Origin: Salipiger bermudensis HTCC2601
Lineage (GTDB): Bacteria; Pseudomonadota; Alphaproteobacteria; Rhodobacterales; Rhodobacteraceae
Length of the DNA: 64,000 bases
Direction: 5' to 3'
Assembly (NCBI RefSeq): GCF_000153725.1
Contig: NZ_DS022277.1
Location: forward strand, 31,242-95,241
The position numbers and the translations under genes are program-made. Of the stretch, positions 1 through 8,707 are shown piece by piece (the stretch's first letter is position 1; the number at the start of each line of letters is the position of its first letter). The notes beneath the pieces are model-generated. The model did no database searches and was not told the DNA's origin. It saw only the letters and a program-made list of their open reading frames with translations.

Positions 1-425
1 ACCAGACGCTGCACCGGCTCTTTGCCGAGGAGACGGCCTTTGACGCCGACGAGAAGACCGTCGTCTGGCAGACCATCAACGTCTACCACGAATGCCATTA
101 CTGCGTGCCGGCCCATACCGGAATCGCCAAGATGATGGGCGTGAGCGACGAGATCTCCGATGCGCTGCGCGACGAGACCCCGCTGCCCAGCGGCAAGCTC
201 GAGGCGCTGCGTCTCTTTACGCTGGCGATGCTGGAGACCCGTGGCAACCCGAGCGAGGACGCATTCGAGGCGTTCTACGCGGCGGGCTACGGCGAGCGGC
301 AGGTGCTCGACATCATCCTTGGCCTCGCCCAGAAGGTGATGAGCAACTACACCAACCACGTGGCACATACGCCGGTGGACGCGCCGATGCAGAAATTCTC
401 CTGGACCCCGAAGGCGCAGCGCTGA
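1..425 (+). CDS. AhpD-like / carboxymuconolactone decarboxylase family protein (5'-truncated)
   Basis: The reading frame is open from the window edge to a TGA at 423-425, so the start lies upstream. The visible 140 residues contain ECHYCVPAHTG, the E-x2-C-x2-C-x3-H signature of AhpD-like alkylhydroperoxidases and carboxymuconolactone decarboxylases, here at about residues 31-40 of the visible part. The rest is predicted all-helical, as expected for this fold. The CxxC pair suggests a thiol-redox (peroxidase-like) rather than decarboxylase role, but the family is broad and no substrate can be assigned. No partner gene is visible on this side. Confidence 0.8.
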   Translation, partial: QTLHRLFAEETAFDADEKTVVWQTINVYHECHYCVPAHTGIAKMMGVSDEISDALRDETPLPSGKLEALRLFTLAMLETRGNPSEDAFEAFYAAGYGERQVLDIILGLAQKVMSNYTNHVAHTPVDAPMQKFSWTPKAQR

Positions 426-1049
426 GCGGCGGAACCAGACCGACGGAGGCGCGCACATCGCTGGGTGCCTTTTCTCACATCTACGCTGCCCGAGGCTCTC
501 GTTCTGCGGGCGATTGTGCCGGACAGCGGGGCACAATCGGCCTGTGTCGTGCAGCCGAATAGGACGAATCCGCCCCCATCTGAGCGCCGCTCGCAGCGAG
601 TAGCAACGCTGCGACGTGTTGCGAAGAGCAACCCTTCAAGCCTCTCGGTGCCCTTGTAGGCATACCAAGGGCCAGCTTCGTGCGCGACCCGCTTCAGGAT
701 GAAGGCCTTCTGCATCTCCGCGAAGCTCGATGCTTTGATGTGTTTCCGCTCCTATCCCAGCCGAGGCAGCCCAGCCGAAGACTCCAGCTGCAAACGGTCC
801 AGTTCCCTACGGGCAGAGCATTCGAGACTGGTAGTCGGGACGGTCGTTCTGGGCAGGCGCGCCGGGCGCGGAGCCTTCAATTGCTCAAGCGTCCGGCGCG
901 CTTCGAGCGGGGAGCCCCCGTGAGTACGCCGGCAGAGCATCATGTCGATCTTGCGGGACGGCTCGGATCGTCAGGAACTATGCCTGAAAATGTCCACCTC
1001 CATCGGCTTTCATTTGCCCGTGGCGTTGCGTTGCCACGCAAAGCAAGAA
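426..1049. other. non-coding or degraded stretch
   Basis: About 620 bases lie between the AhpD-like gene and the terminator of the PRC-barrel gene. Several short open frames on both strands overlap each other and none has a convincing start, codon pattern or recognisable domain. The only familiar text is a short IS3 OrfA-like fragment on the minus strand near 690-740. I read the stretch as decayed mobile DNA. Confidence 0.5.
688..739 (-). pseudogene. possible IS3-family OrfA N-terminal fragment
   Basis: Read on the minus strand, this piece encodes KASSFAEMQKAFILK, which resembles the conserved start of IS3-family OrfA proteins (usually KASRF-x2-AQKAFILKQ). The similarity stops after about 16 residues: the helix-turn-helix text that should follow is absent. 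It is therefore at most a relic. The match is short and chance similarity cannot be excluded. Confidence 0.3.
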
Positions 1050-1076
1050 CGGCGCGCCCCAGATCGAGGCGCGCCG
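1050..1076 (-). terminator. rho-independent-like terminator of the PRC-barrel gene
   Basis: A perfect 9-bp stem (CGGCGCGCC / GGCGCGCCG) encloses a 9-base loop. On the minus strand it is followed by the T-rich GTTCTTGCTTTG. It starts 37 bases beyond the stop codon of the minus-strand PRC-barrel gene. Confidence 0.65.
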
Positions 1077-1112
1077 CGGATGTCTCAGTCGGTCTCGTCT
1101 CGCGAGCGCCGA

Positions 1113-1433
1113 TCAATCCCACTTGGGAAGCGTTTCCATTTCCTCGGCGGTCATCGAGACCGTGTAGGTCCCGTTGTCATACTGAAGATTGTCGAACGAG
1201 ATCACCACGTCCTCATCACCGATGTCGAGCCAGCCACCGACCTCGACCACCGCTGCGGTCGGCGTGCCGGAGTCGTCTACGAGAATTTCTTCGATCTCGC
1301 CGACCTGATCGCCGTTCGGTCCGAGGATCTTTGCATCGTCCAACGATCTGAGTACATCCACATCAAGGCCTTGGGCCAGTGCGGTGCCTGCGGCGAAGGT
1401 CAGTGCGATGGCGGGAAGAATTGCGCGGGGCAT
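1113..1433 (-). CDS. secreted PRC-barrel domain protein
   Basis: A 106-residue protein with an N-terminal signal peptide (MPRAILPAIALTFAAGTALA, cleavage expected before QG). The mature part is a small beta-rich PRC-barrel: residues 28-60 read LRSLDDAKILGPNGDQVGEIE and then a strand ending in VVEVGGW, the typical PRC 'X-G-x-x-V-G-x-I' start. I chose the ATG at 1433 because it begins the signal peptide and has a purine-rich CGGAG upstream; the longer open frame has no signal. Periplasmic PRC-barrel proteins are common in Rhodobacteraceae and of unknown function. It stands alone, between its own terminator and that of the demethylase gene. Confidence 0.8.
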   Translation of the reverse strand: MPRAILPAIALTFAAGTALAQGLDVDVLRSLDDAKILGPNGDQVGEIEEILVDDSGTPTAAVVEVGGWLDIGDEDVVISFDNLQYDNGTYTVSMTAEEMETLPKWD

Positions 1434-1664
1434 GGTATCTCCGTCTAATTGCTTGCGTCTGTTCGCAAAACCAACGGGGCGACGGGAAGTTCCACGGCGT
1501 GTCCTTGCCGTCGCGACAGGCGGGTGCCCGCGCGAAGGCAGAGGCCGTGCGGTGGATGCCCGGATCGTCCGGGCAACACCCGGCGGGGCAGATGCGAGCC
1601 CCTCCAGCGCGACCTGCTGCCGAGAGTTTTCATCCCGCCGCCGACCCAAGGCAGAGACACAACA

Positions 1665-1697
1665 GAAAAGGGGCCGGACAAGTGCTGGCCCCTTTTC
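1665..1697 (-). terminator. terminator downstream of the demethylase gene
   Basis: An 11-bp perfect stem, GAAAAGGGGCC / GGCCCCTTTTC, with an 11-base loop. On the minus strand the second arm ends in TTTTC followed by TGTTGTG. It sits about 20 bases after the stop of the minus-strand flavoprotein gene. Confidence 0.75.
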
Positions 1698-1718
1698 CGT
1701 TTCAGGACATGGCGTGTC

Positions 1719-3755
1719 TCAGACGGTGCGCACCAGGCGCAGTGCGTCGTAGATGGCGGCATGGGTGTTTCGCGCCGCGACCGCATCGCCGATGCGGAAC
1801 AGCTGGAAGCTGTCAGTCGGCCCGGTTGCGACCTTCTGTGCGGCGCCAGCCACCAAAGCCTCGTGATCGACCTCGCCAAGATTCACCGATTTCGGTTTGA
1901 GGTCGAAATAGAGGTCATCCAGCGGCCGGGTGCCGTGGTTGACGATCACTTGGTCGACCTCGCGGGTACGGGTCACGCCGCCGTAATCCGACCCCAGCAC
2001 CGCCTTCAGCCCGTTGCCGTCGCGCTGCACGTCCGTCAGTCGCCAAGTGACGGTAAAAGTGGTGTCCTTCGCCTGGAGGCTGCGCATGTAGGGCACCAGG
2101 TTCATCGCCATGACCTCGGGGGCAAAGGCGCGATCGGGGGTCACGATCTCGACCCGGGCGCCGGTGGCAGCGATGATATCCGCCGCCTGCAGGCCCGCGT
2201 GGTCGCCCGCGTCGTCGAAGATCAGGACGTTGCTGCCCGGCTTCACGTCTCCTGAGAGGATGTCCCAAGCCGAGACCACAAGGTCGTCGCCGCTGGTCAG
2301 AACCTCGGTGTGGGGCAGGCCGCCGGTGGCGATGACTACAACGTCGGGCTCGGTTGCCAGCACGTCGGCCTCATCGGCGAAGCTGTTGAAGTTGAAGGTC
2401 ACGCCCAGCTTCTCGCACTGATTGAAACGCCATGCGATGATCGAGGACATCTCGCGCCGACGCTCCTGCAGGGCGGTCAGGCGGATCTGGCCGCCCGGCT
2501 GGGCCGCGGCCTCGAAGACGGTCACCTCGTGGCCGCGCTCAGCCGCAACGCGGGCGGCTTCCATGCCTGCGGGGCCCGCGCCCACGATGGTCACGCGCTT
2601 GGGCGTGTCGGCCTTGGCGATCATGTGTGGCTGTTCGATTTCGCGACCGGTCGAGGGGTTGTGCAGACAAAGCGCCATGCCGCCCTGATAGATCCGGTCG
2701 AGGCAATAGTTGGCGCCCACGCAGGGACGAATGTCATCCTCCCGGCCCTCGACGATCTTGCGCACCAGATGCGGGTCCGCGATGTGCGCGCGGGTCATGC
2801 CCACCATGTCCAGCTTGCCCGAGGCGATCGCGTGGCGCGCGGTGGCCACGTCGGGGATCTTGGCGGCGTGGAAGGTCGGGAAGTCGGTGGCCTTGCGGAT
2901 CTCACCTGCGAAATCGAGGTGCGGGGCGTTGCGCATGCCTTGCACCGGGATCACGTCGGTCAGACCTGCGTCGGTAGCAATATGGCCCTTCACCACGTTG
3001 AGGAAGTCGACCAGTCCACTGTCCTTGAGCTTGCGCGAGATCTCGATCCCGTCCTTGGCGTCGAACCCGCCGGGCAGGTCTTCGTCACCGGTGTATCTCA
3101 CGCCCAACAGGAACTCTTCGCCGCAACGCTCCCGGATTCCGCGCAGCACGTCGAAGGTGAACCGCAGGCGATTGTCGAGGCTGCCACCGTAGGGCCCCTC
3201 GAGATCGTTGGTCAGAGGCGACCAGAACTGGTCCATCAGGTGCCCGTAGGCCTGGATTTCGAGCCCGTCGAGGCCAGCCGCCTTCATGCGTTCGGCGGCC
3301 TGCACGTAATCCTCGACGATGCGCGCGATATCCCAGTCTTCCATTTTCTTTGGGAAGGCGCGGTGCGATGCCTCGCGCTCGTGGCCCGGCGAGACCACCG
3401 GCAGCCAGTCGGCCTTGTCCCAGCGGGTGCGGCGGCCGAGATGGGTCAACTGGATCATCACCGCGCAGCCCTCGTCGTGGCACTCCTGCGCCAGCTTGGA
3501 CATGTGGGCCACGACCTCGTCCTTCCAGGCGAGGATGTTGTTGAACACCGGCGGGCTGTCGCGCGACACGCTGGCCGATCCTGCGGTCATGGTCAGCGCA
3601 ACGCCGGCCTTGGCGCGCTCCACGTGGTAGGCGCGATAGCGGTCCTTGGGCATGCCGTCCTCGGGATAGGCCGGCTCGTGGCTGGTGATCATGATGCGGT
3701 TCTTCAGCGTCAGATGCTTGAGCTGATAGGGCTGGAGAAGCGGGTCGTTCGACAT
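1719..3755 (-). CDS. NADH:flavin oxidoreductase, TMADH-like N-demethylase (proline-betaine route)
   Basis: A 678-residue two-part flavoprotein. Residues 1-360 form the Old Yellow Enzyme-like FMN barrel (start LLQPYQLKHLTLKNRIMITSH). Then comes an iron-sulfur segment, RPCVGANYC-x11-C, followed by a FAD/NAD domain beginning VTIVGAGPAGMEAARVAAERG. This is the layout of trimethylamine dehydrogenase, 2,4-dienoyl-CoA reductase and the dimethylglycine / N-methylproline demethylases. In a betaine cluster with a Rieske oxygenase and hpbD, the likely job is oxidative removal of the remaining N-methyl group from N-methyl(hydroxy)proline. The ATG at 3755 is preceded by CGGAGG; the longer frame has no such site. 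The iron-sulfur motif has only three cysteines where TMADH has four. It is divergent from a TetR gene. Confidence 0.82.
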   Translation of the reverse strand: MSNDPLLQPYQLKHLTLKNRIMITSHEPAYPEDGMPKDRYRAYHVERAKAGVALTMTAGSASVSRDSPPVFNNILAWKDEVVAHMSKLAQECHDEGCAVMIQLTHLGRRTRWDKADWLPVVSPGHEREASHRAFPKKMEDWDIARIVEDYVQAAERMKAAGLDGLEIQAYGHLMDQFWSPLTNDLEGPYGGSLDNRLRFTFDVLRGIRERCGEEFLLGVRYTGDEDLPGGFDAKDGIEISRKLKDSGLVDFLNVVKGHIATDAGLTDVIPVQGMRNAPHLDFAGEIRKATDFPTFHAAKIPDVATARHAIASGKLDMVGMTRAHIADPHLVRKIVEGREDDIRPCVGANYCLDRIYQGGMALCLHNPSTGREIEQPHMIAKADTPKRVTIVGAGPAGMEAARVAAERGHEVTVFEAAAQPGGQIRLTALQERRREMSSIIAWRFNQCEKLGVTFNFNSFADEADVLATEPDVVVIATGGLPHTEVLTSGDDLVVSAWDILSGDVKPGSNVLIFDDAGDHAGLQAADIIAATGARVEIVTPDRAFAPEVMAMNLVPYMRSLQAKDTTFTVTWRLTDVQRDGNGLKAVLGSDYGGVTRTREVDQVIVNHGTRPLDDLYFDLKPKSVNLGEVDHEALVAGAAQKVATGPTDSFQLFRIGDAVAARNTHAAIYDALRLVRTV

Positions 3756-3897
3756 GTGCGGGTGCCTCCGAGGGTGCCGGGTAAGAAACGATACGGAAAA
3801 ATGTACAGCTATGTCGTGTCCGGCAGGAAGCAGAATGCGACGGGACCATGTGAAAATTCGACACCACTGTACAATCTCTGGACATCCCGTAAGGGTC
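3756..3897. promoter_or_regulatory. divergent promoter region with TGTACAG inverted repeats
   Basis: The 142 bases between the divergent demethylase and TetR genes contain TGTACAG (3802-3808) and its reverse complement CTGTACA (3867-3873), 58 bases apart. Each could be part of a TetR-type operator. This is sequence observation only; which regulator binds is inferred from proximity. Confidence 0.35.
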
Positions 3898-4545
3898 ATG
3901 GAAAATGGCGCGATGACCGACAAGACCCCTCTTCCCGATCGCGGCTGGCGTGGCTCGCCGGAACTGTGGCTTGATGCAGCCTATGACGCGTTGATCGACA
4001 AGGGGGTCGACGCCGTGAAGATCTTGCCGCTGGCCAATTCCCTGAACTTGTCGCGCACCAGCTACTACTGGTTCTTCAAGGACCGCCGCGCATTGCTGCT
4101 CGCGCTGCTGCAGCGCTGGGAGGCGACAACGACCGAACCGCTTCTCGAGATCACCAGGGCCTATGCCGCGACCGAGGCCGAAGCCATTCTTGGCGTGATC
4201 TCGATCTTCCTGGGCGACATTGGCTTCGATCGGCGGCTGGAACTGGCGGTTCGCGCCTGGGCGCAGCAAGACACGGAGGTCGCGGACATGCTGCAGGAGG
4301 CGGATGCCAAGCGGCTGTCGGCCCTGCGCGAGCTGCTGCTCCGCTGGGGACACGGGGAAGAAGATGCCGACGTGCGCGCCCGGACGATCTACCTCGTGCA
4401 AATCGGCTATATCTCGATGCGGATCGCGGAAAGCGTCGAGGACCGGATTCAGCGCGTTCCCTACTATGTGGAAGTCTACTCCGGACAGCGGCCTTCAGCG
4501 GACGAGATGGCACGTTTCCGCGCAAGAGTGACCGTCCCCGACTGA
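3898..4545 (+). CDS. TetR/AcrR-family transcriptional regulator
   Basis: A 215-residue protein with an N-terminal TetR helix-turn-helix (residues about 18-62: WLDAAYDALIDKGVDAVKI, then SLNLSRTSYYWFFKDRRALL, where the recognition helix and the tyrosine-phenylalanine 'YYWFFKD' element are typical). The C-terminal helices are unlike any ligand class I can name. The ATG at 3898 is closely preceded by AAGGG; an in-frame ATG at 3913 is an alternative. It is divergent from the demethylase gene and upstream of the Rieske operon, so it probably controls N-demethylation genes. Confidence 0.8.
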   Translation: MENGAMTDKTPLPDRGWRGSPELWLDAAYDALIDKGVDAVKILPLANSLNLSRTSYYWFFKDRRALLLALLQRWEATTTEPLLEITRAYAATEAEAILGVISIFLGDIGFDRRLELAVRAWAQQDTEVADMLQEADAKRLSALRELLLRWGHGEEDADVRARTIYLVQIGYISMRIAESVEDRIQRVPYYVEVYSGQRPSADEMARFRARVTVPD

Positions 4546-4558
4546 ACCCCAGTCATCA

Positions 4559-4596
4559 TGTCGCGACATCCCGGCCGACATGTCGCGATTTGCGAA
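4559..4596 (+). promoter_or_regulatory. direct repeat of TGTCGC half-sites, likely GlxA/ArgR-type activator site
   Basis: TGTCGC occurs at 4559-4564 and again at 4581-4586, exactly 22 bases apart on the same strand. The second is followed after 8 bases by AA (4595-4596), matching the TGTCGC-N8-AA half-site known for Pseudomonas ArgR, an AraC/GlxA-family activator. The first copy also forms the palindrome ATGTCGCGACAT (4558-4569). It lies 130 bases upstream of the Rieske gene. Binding by the GlxA-type regulator at 17602 is inferred. Confidence 0.55.
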
Positions 4597-4725
4597 GTGC
4601 GCCCCCCTGATCCCGTGCAGTACTGCCGAGAAGAAGAGACGCCGTGCGCCAACTCTTCTTTCAAATTTCTTCCCCAGATGACCCGGTCCGTCAGTGTTCT
4701 GCGGCCCGCTCAGAGGAGTACGCAT

Positions 4726-5982
4726 ATGCTGCGCGAATCCGAAGTGCTGTCGCTGTTGATGCGCCGCACCCCCGCACATTCCCTGGAACAGGACCTCTAT
4801 TGCGACGCAGGCGTCTTCGAGGTCGACATGGAGAAGATCTGGTACCGCGAATGGGTCTTTGCCATCCCGGCCTGCGAGATCCCGAAGGCCGGTGAATTCG
4901 TCGTGCACGAGATCGGCGCCTATTCCGTCGTCATCGTGCGCGGCAACGATGGTGAGATCCGCGCATTTCACAACGCCTGCCGGCACCGCGGCTCGGTCCT
5001 GTGCAAGACCAAGAAGGGCAGGGGCCCGAAGCTGGTCTGTCCTTACCACCAGTGGACCTACGAGCTGGATGGCTCGCTTCTCTGGGCGCGTGATATGGGC
5101 CCCGACTTTGTCGCTTCGGATCACGGGCTGATGTCAGTTCATTGCCGCAATGTCTCGGGAATGGTCTACATCTGCCTTGCGGACGAGGCGCCCGAGTTCG
5201 AGGACTTTGCCGCCGAAGCCGCACGCTATCTCGCCCCGCATGATCTGGAGAATTCCAAGGTCGCTTTCGAAAGCACGATCATCGAGAAGGGCAATTGGAA
5301 GCTCGTCTGGGAAAACAACCGCGAATGCTATCACTGCTCGGGCAACCACCCTTCGCTGTGCCTGACCTTCCCGGATGATCCGCGGGCCATCGGCAACGAC
5401 GACTCCGGACAGCTTTCAGGGCTTCTCGAGACCCATGTCGCGCGTTGCGAGGCGGTCGGCGCTCCCTCCGCGCACAAGGAGGATCCGGTCCGGGGGGACT
5501 GGCGCTTCGTTCGCACCCCGTTGCTCGGCGCGGGCGAGAGCTACACTCTGGATGGGAAGGTCGCTGTCACGAAACCGAACAGCTCGATCCCCTTCAAAGA
5601 TGCCGGCAGTCTCTTGAAGTACAAATACCCGGGATGCTGGAACCATTTCCTGTCTGACCATGCCCTGATCTTCCGCGTCACGCCGATCAGTGCCACGGAG
5701 ACCGAGGTCTGCACGAAGTGGCTGGTTCACAAGGATGCGGTCGAGGGCCAGGACTACGATGTCAAGCGCCTGACCGAGGTCTGGCTCGCGACCAACGATG
5801 AGGACCGCGAAGTGGTTGAGAACAACCAGCGCGGCATTCTCAGCCCTGCCTACCGACCGGGCCCCTATTCGCCGACCCATGAGGGCGGCAACATCCAGTT
5901 CACCGATTGGTACGCCGAGACCATCGTCCGCGCCATCACCGGGCCGGACCGGCGCGGCAAGCTCACCGTGGCGGCAGAATAA
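4726..5982 (+). CDS. Rieske-type aromatic-ring-hydroxylating-like oxygenase, betaine N-demethylase alpha subunit
   Basis: A 418-residue Rieske non-heme iron oxygenase. The [2Fe-2S] ligands are C85-x-H87 (NACRHRGS) and C105-x2-H108 (CPYHQW). The mononuclear iron histidines H203 and H208 are in WENNRECYHCSGNHPSL, with a third acidic ligand expected near NDEDREVVE. This class includes glycine-betaine and stachydrine demethylases, which oxidise one N-methyl group and release formaldehyde. With hpbD in the cluster the likely substrates are proline betaine and hydroxyproline betaine. The ATG at 4726 follows GAGGAG. The electron-donating reductase begins 3 bases after the stop, and a TGTCGC activator-like repeat lies upstream. 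Confidence 0.87.
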   Translation: MLRESEVLSLLMRRTPAHSLEQDLYCDAGVFEVDMEKIWYREWVFAIPACEIPKAGEFVVHEIGAYSVVIVRGNDGEIRAFHNACRHRGSVLCKTKKGRGPKLVCPYHQWTYELDGSLLWARDMGPDFVASDHGLMSVHCRNVSGMVYICLADEAPEFEDFAAEAARYLAPHDLENSKVAFESTIIEKGNWKLVWENNRECYHCSGNHPSLCLTFPDDPRAIGNDDSGQLSGLLETHVARCEAVGAPSAHKEDPVRGDWRFVRTPLLGAGESYTLDGKVAVTKPNSSIPFKDAGSLLKYKYPGCWNHFLSDHALIFRVTPISATETEVCTKWLVHKDAVEGQDYDVKRLTEVWLATNDEDREVVENNQRGILSPAYRPGPYSPTHEGGNIQFTDWYAETIVRAITGPDRRGKLTVAAE

Positions 5983-5985
5983 GCC

Positions 5986-7074
5986 ATGTCGATCACGTCT
6001 GATCTCATTGCCACCGCGAACAGCGGCATTTGGACCGATAGCGAGATGCTGGAGTGCTGTGCCGTTGTTCCAGAGGCACCGGACACGGTCACCATAAGCT
6101 TCGTCTCTCCCTCCGGAAACCTGTTCAAGTACGAGCCCGGGCAGTTCCTGACGCTGGAACTGCCGGTGCCCGGCGGGCCGCTCTACCGGACCTACACAAT
6201 CAGTTCCTCACCTTCGCGACCTCTGTCTTTGTCGATCACGGTGAAAGCACAGCCCGGCAGCATCGGGACGCGCTGGATGCTGGAGAAACTGATGCCCGGA
6301 ATGCGGGTCAAGGCAATCGGCCCGGCAGGCCAGTTCACGCTGGATACGACCGCAAGGAAGAAGAAGTACCTCTTCATCTCGGCCGGGTCCGGCGTGACGC
6401 CAACGCTGGCGATGACGACGTACCTCTACGACAGAGGGACTGATATCGACGTCAGTATCATCAACTGCGCCCGTCGGCCCGGTGAGATCATAGGACGGCG
6501 CTCCCTGGCCGCGATGGCGTCGCGCGTGCCGTCAATCAAGCTCACGTTCATCGTTGAGGAGGACGACCCTTTTCAGGTCTGGACGGGTCTGCGCGGCAGG
6601 CTCAACCAGATCATGATCGGTATCGTTGCCGGAGACTATCTGGAGCGCGACATCTACTGCTGCGGACCGGAGCCCTTCATGGATGCCGTACGGGAGATGC
6701 TGATCGGCCTTGGCTACGACATGTCGCGTTACAGTCAGGAGAGCTTTTCCGCACCTGCGGAAACTGCCGAGGACGTGCCAGACCTTGACGATGTCACACC
6801 TGACGAGTCGGTGGCGGCACAGATCACTTTCGTGAGCTCCAAGGTGACGGCGGGTTGCACCGAGACGGACACGGTCCTGGCCGTCGCCCGTGGTGCGGGG
6901 CTGAACATCCCCTCGGGCTGCACCTTCGGGGTTTGCGGGACATGCAAGATCCGCAAGACCAAGGGCGAGGTCCACATGGTCCACAACGGCGGCATTTCGG
7001 AAGACGACATCGCGGACGGCTACATCCTTGCCTGCTGCTCGAAGCCGGTCGGCCAGGTCGAAGTTGATATCTGA
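5986..7074 (+). CDS. Rieske oxygenase reductase (FAD/NAD domain fused to 2Fe-2S ferredoxin)
   Basis: A 362-residue reductase of the vanillate/glycine-betaine monooxygenase type. The FAD-binding segment YRTYTISSSP lies near residue 66, the NAD(P)-binding segment FISAGSGVTPTLAM near 130 and CCGPEPFM near 225. A C-terminal plant-type ferredoxin carries C-x4-C-x2-C-x29-C (CTFGVCGTC and the final ILAC). It passes electrons from NAD(P)H to the Rieske oxygenase encoded immediately upstream with a 3-base gap, so the two are co-transcribed. The arrangement of the domains (reductase first, ferredoxin last) is the same as in the betaine-demethylase reductases. Confidence 0.9.
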   Translation: MSITSDLIATANSGIWTDSEMLECCAVVPEAPDTVTISFVSPSGNLFKYEPGQFLTLELPVPGGPLYRTYTISSSPSRPLSLSITVKAQPGSIGTRWMLEKLMPGMRVKAIGPAGQFTLDTTARKKKYLFISAGSGVTPTLAMTTYLYDRGTDIDVSIINCARRPGEIIGRRSLAAMASRVPSIKLTFIVEEDDPFQVWTGLRGRLNQIMIGIVAGDYLERDIYCCGPEPFMDAVREMLIGLGYDMSRYSQESFSAPAETAEDVPDLDDVTPDESVAAQITFVSSKVTAGCTETDTVLAVARGAGLNIPSGCTFGVCGTCKIRKTKGEVHMVHNGGISEDDIADGYILACCSKPVGQVEVDI

Positions 7075-7095
7075 GGGTTAAATCGGAGGGCAACC

Positions 7096-8652
7096 ATGGA
7101 GACAGAGGCAGCGGCAAAGCGGGGGCGCAGCGGAGGGCGCGCGGCACGGCGCTCGCGCCGCAGCAAGCACGATGTTGCAATGTTGCCCGGTCTGCACAAT
7201 ACCTTGCCGCCGTGCGAAGTCCTCGATCACGAGATGGTTGAACGGATCGATGCGGCCTCCATGGACATCCTTGAGCAGGTTGGCGTGGTCTTTCGCGACC
7301 CGGAGGCCCTTGCGGACTGGAGCGCGATCGGAGCGAAGGTCGTTGGGGAGCGGGTCTACCTTGATCGTGGGCTGGTGCGTGACCTGATCGCCACCATTCC
7401 GGCGGATTTCACCTACAGCGCCCGAAACCCGGAAAACAACCTGCGTTTGGGGGGGCAGCACGCGATCTTCGTGCCGATGACCGGCGCGCCCTTCCTGCGC
7501 GACCTCGATGACGTACGGCGAACGCCTACGCTCGAAGATCTGGCGATGTTCCACAAGCTGGCACATATGTCACCGGCGCTGCATTCCACCGCCCACCACA
7601 TCGTAGAGCCCTGCGATCACCCGATCAGCCAGCGCCATCTGCGCATCACCTACTCCTCGATGAAACACTCGGACAAGATCTTCATGGGCATGACGACCAG
7701 CCCGAAGAACGCCGAAGATGTGATGCAGATGTGTGCGCTGCTGTTCGGCGAGGACTTTCTGGAGACCAATCCTGTTACGACCGGAAACATCAACGGCAAC
7801 TCGCCGCTGGTGTGGGACGAGACGATGCTGGGCGCCATGCGGGCCTTCTGCCGCCGAAACCAGCCAGTGCTGTGCTCGCCCTTCGTGCTTGGTGGCGCGA
7901 ATACCCCCGCTTCGGTGCCTGCGGCAGTCGCGCAACTGAACGCCGAGGCGCTCTCGGCTCTGGCTTACACGCAGGTGATCCGGCGCGGCTGCCCCGCGAT
8001 CTACGGACACTACCTGTCCACGGTGTCGATGAAATCCGGCGCACCGATGGCGGGGACGCCCGAGATCAGCTTGATGAACTTCATGATCGGGCAGATGGCG
8101 CGCTGGTACCGCATTCCCTGGCGGACCTCGAACACGCTGGGCGGGGCCAAAACCTTCGACGCTCAGGCCGGTTATGAGAGCGGCGCAACGCTTTCGGCCG
8201 TGATGCATTCCGGCGCCAACTATATCTGGCACTCGGCGGGATGGAACGAGGCTGGCATGCACTGCTCCGTCGCGAAGTTCGTCGTCGATGCGGAGCAGTG
8301 CGCCATGGCCTGTCGCATGGCCGAAGGTCCGAACTGGGCGGACTTCGATGCAGCGCTTTCTGCGATCCGCGACGTCGGTCCCGGAGGACACTATCTGGGC
8401 CATCCGCATACGCAGGACAACTTCCAGACGGCGTTCTACATGCCCAAGCTCTTCGACAACAACTCGATCGAGCAGTGGACCGCCGAAGGCTGCAAGGAGA
8501 TCACAGCGCGCGCCCTCGACCATGCCCGGTCGCTTCTGGATGCCTACGAGGAGCCGAAGTTGGACGAGGCGCGGGACGACGCGCTGCGCGACTTCATCGA
8601 CAGGCGCGAACGCGAGATCCCGGCAGCGGATGCCCTGAACCAGACATACTGA
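7096..8652 (+). CDS. MttB-superfamily trimethylamine/betaine methyltransferase (non-pyrrolysine)
   Basis: A 518-residue MttB-family protein, about the usual family length. The frame is uninterrupted, with no in-frame TAG, so it is a non-pyrrolysine member. Recognisable family text includes [16 protein letters not shown] near residue 55, [13 protein letters not shown] and [24 protein letters not shown] in the last third (split here as family landmarks). Non-pyrrolysine MttBs move a methyl group from a quaternary amine such as glycine or proline betaine to a corrinoid protein. It follows the reductase by 21 bases with a clear GGAGG, and a terminator follows. No corrinoid protein or its activase is in the window, so the acceptor is unknown. 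The N-terminus is unusually rich in arginine (residues 8-24). Confidence 0.85.
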
Positions 8653-8665
8653 CACCTCCCCAACT

Positions 8666-8694
8666 GGCCCGCCGCGATGGCGGGTCCTTTTTTT
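8666..8694 (+). terminator. rho-independent terminator after the mttB-like gene
   Basis: A stem CCCGCC / GGCGGG with loop GCGAT (8668-8684), extendable by two pairs, followed by TCC and seven T residues. It separates the Rieske-reductase-mttB operon from hpbD, which must be read through or have its own promoter. Confidence 0.85.
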
Positions 8695-8707
8695 CGGGAT
8701 AACAGCC

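Noticed and set aside
560..680. RecA-like text (GPWYAYKGTERL) on the minus strand
   Set aside because: Only a few residues resemble the RecA C-terminal region and nothing around supports it; likely chance.
2310..3974. 554-residue open frame on the plus strand opposite the demethylase gene
   Set aside because: It is the antisense shadow of a high-GC gene: histidine-, alanine- and glycine-rich composition, no domain, and no ribosome-binding site, whereas the minus-strand frame has clear flavoprotein motifs.
4571..4600. Reading the region as part of a longer Rieske protein starting at 4558
   Set aside because: The extra 56 residues have no family resemblance, contain the repeat operator, and the ATG at 4726 has a good GAGGAG site.
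7096..8652. Possible pyrrolysine-containing MttB
   Set aside because: The frame has no in-frame TAG and the organism type does not encode pyrrolysine as far as the window shows; it is a non-pyrrolysine family member.
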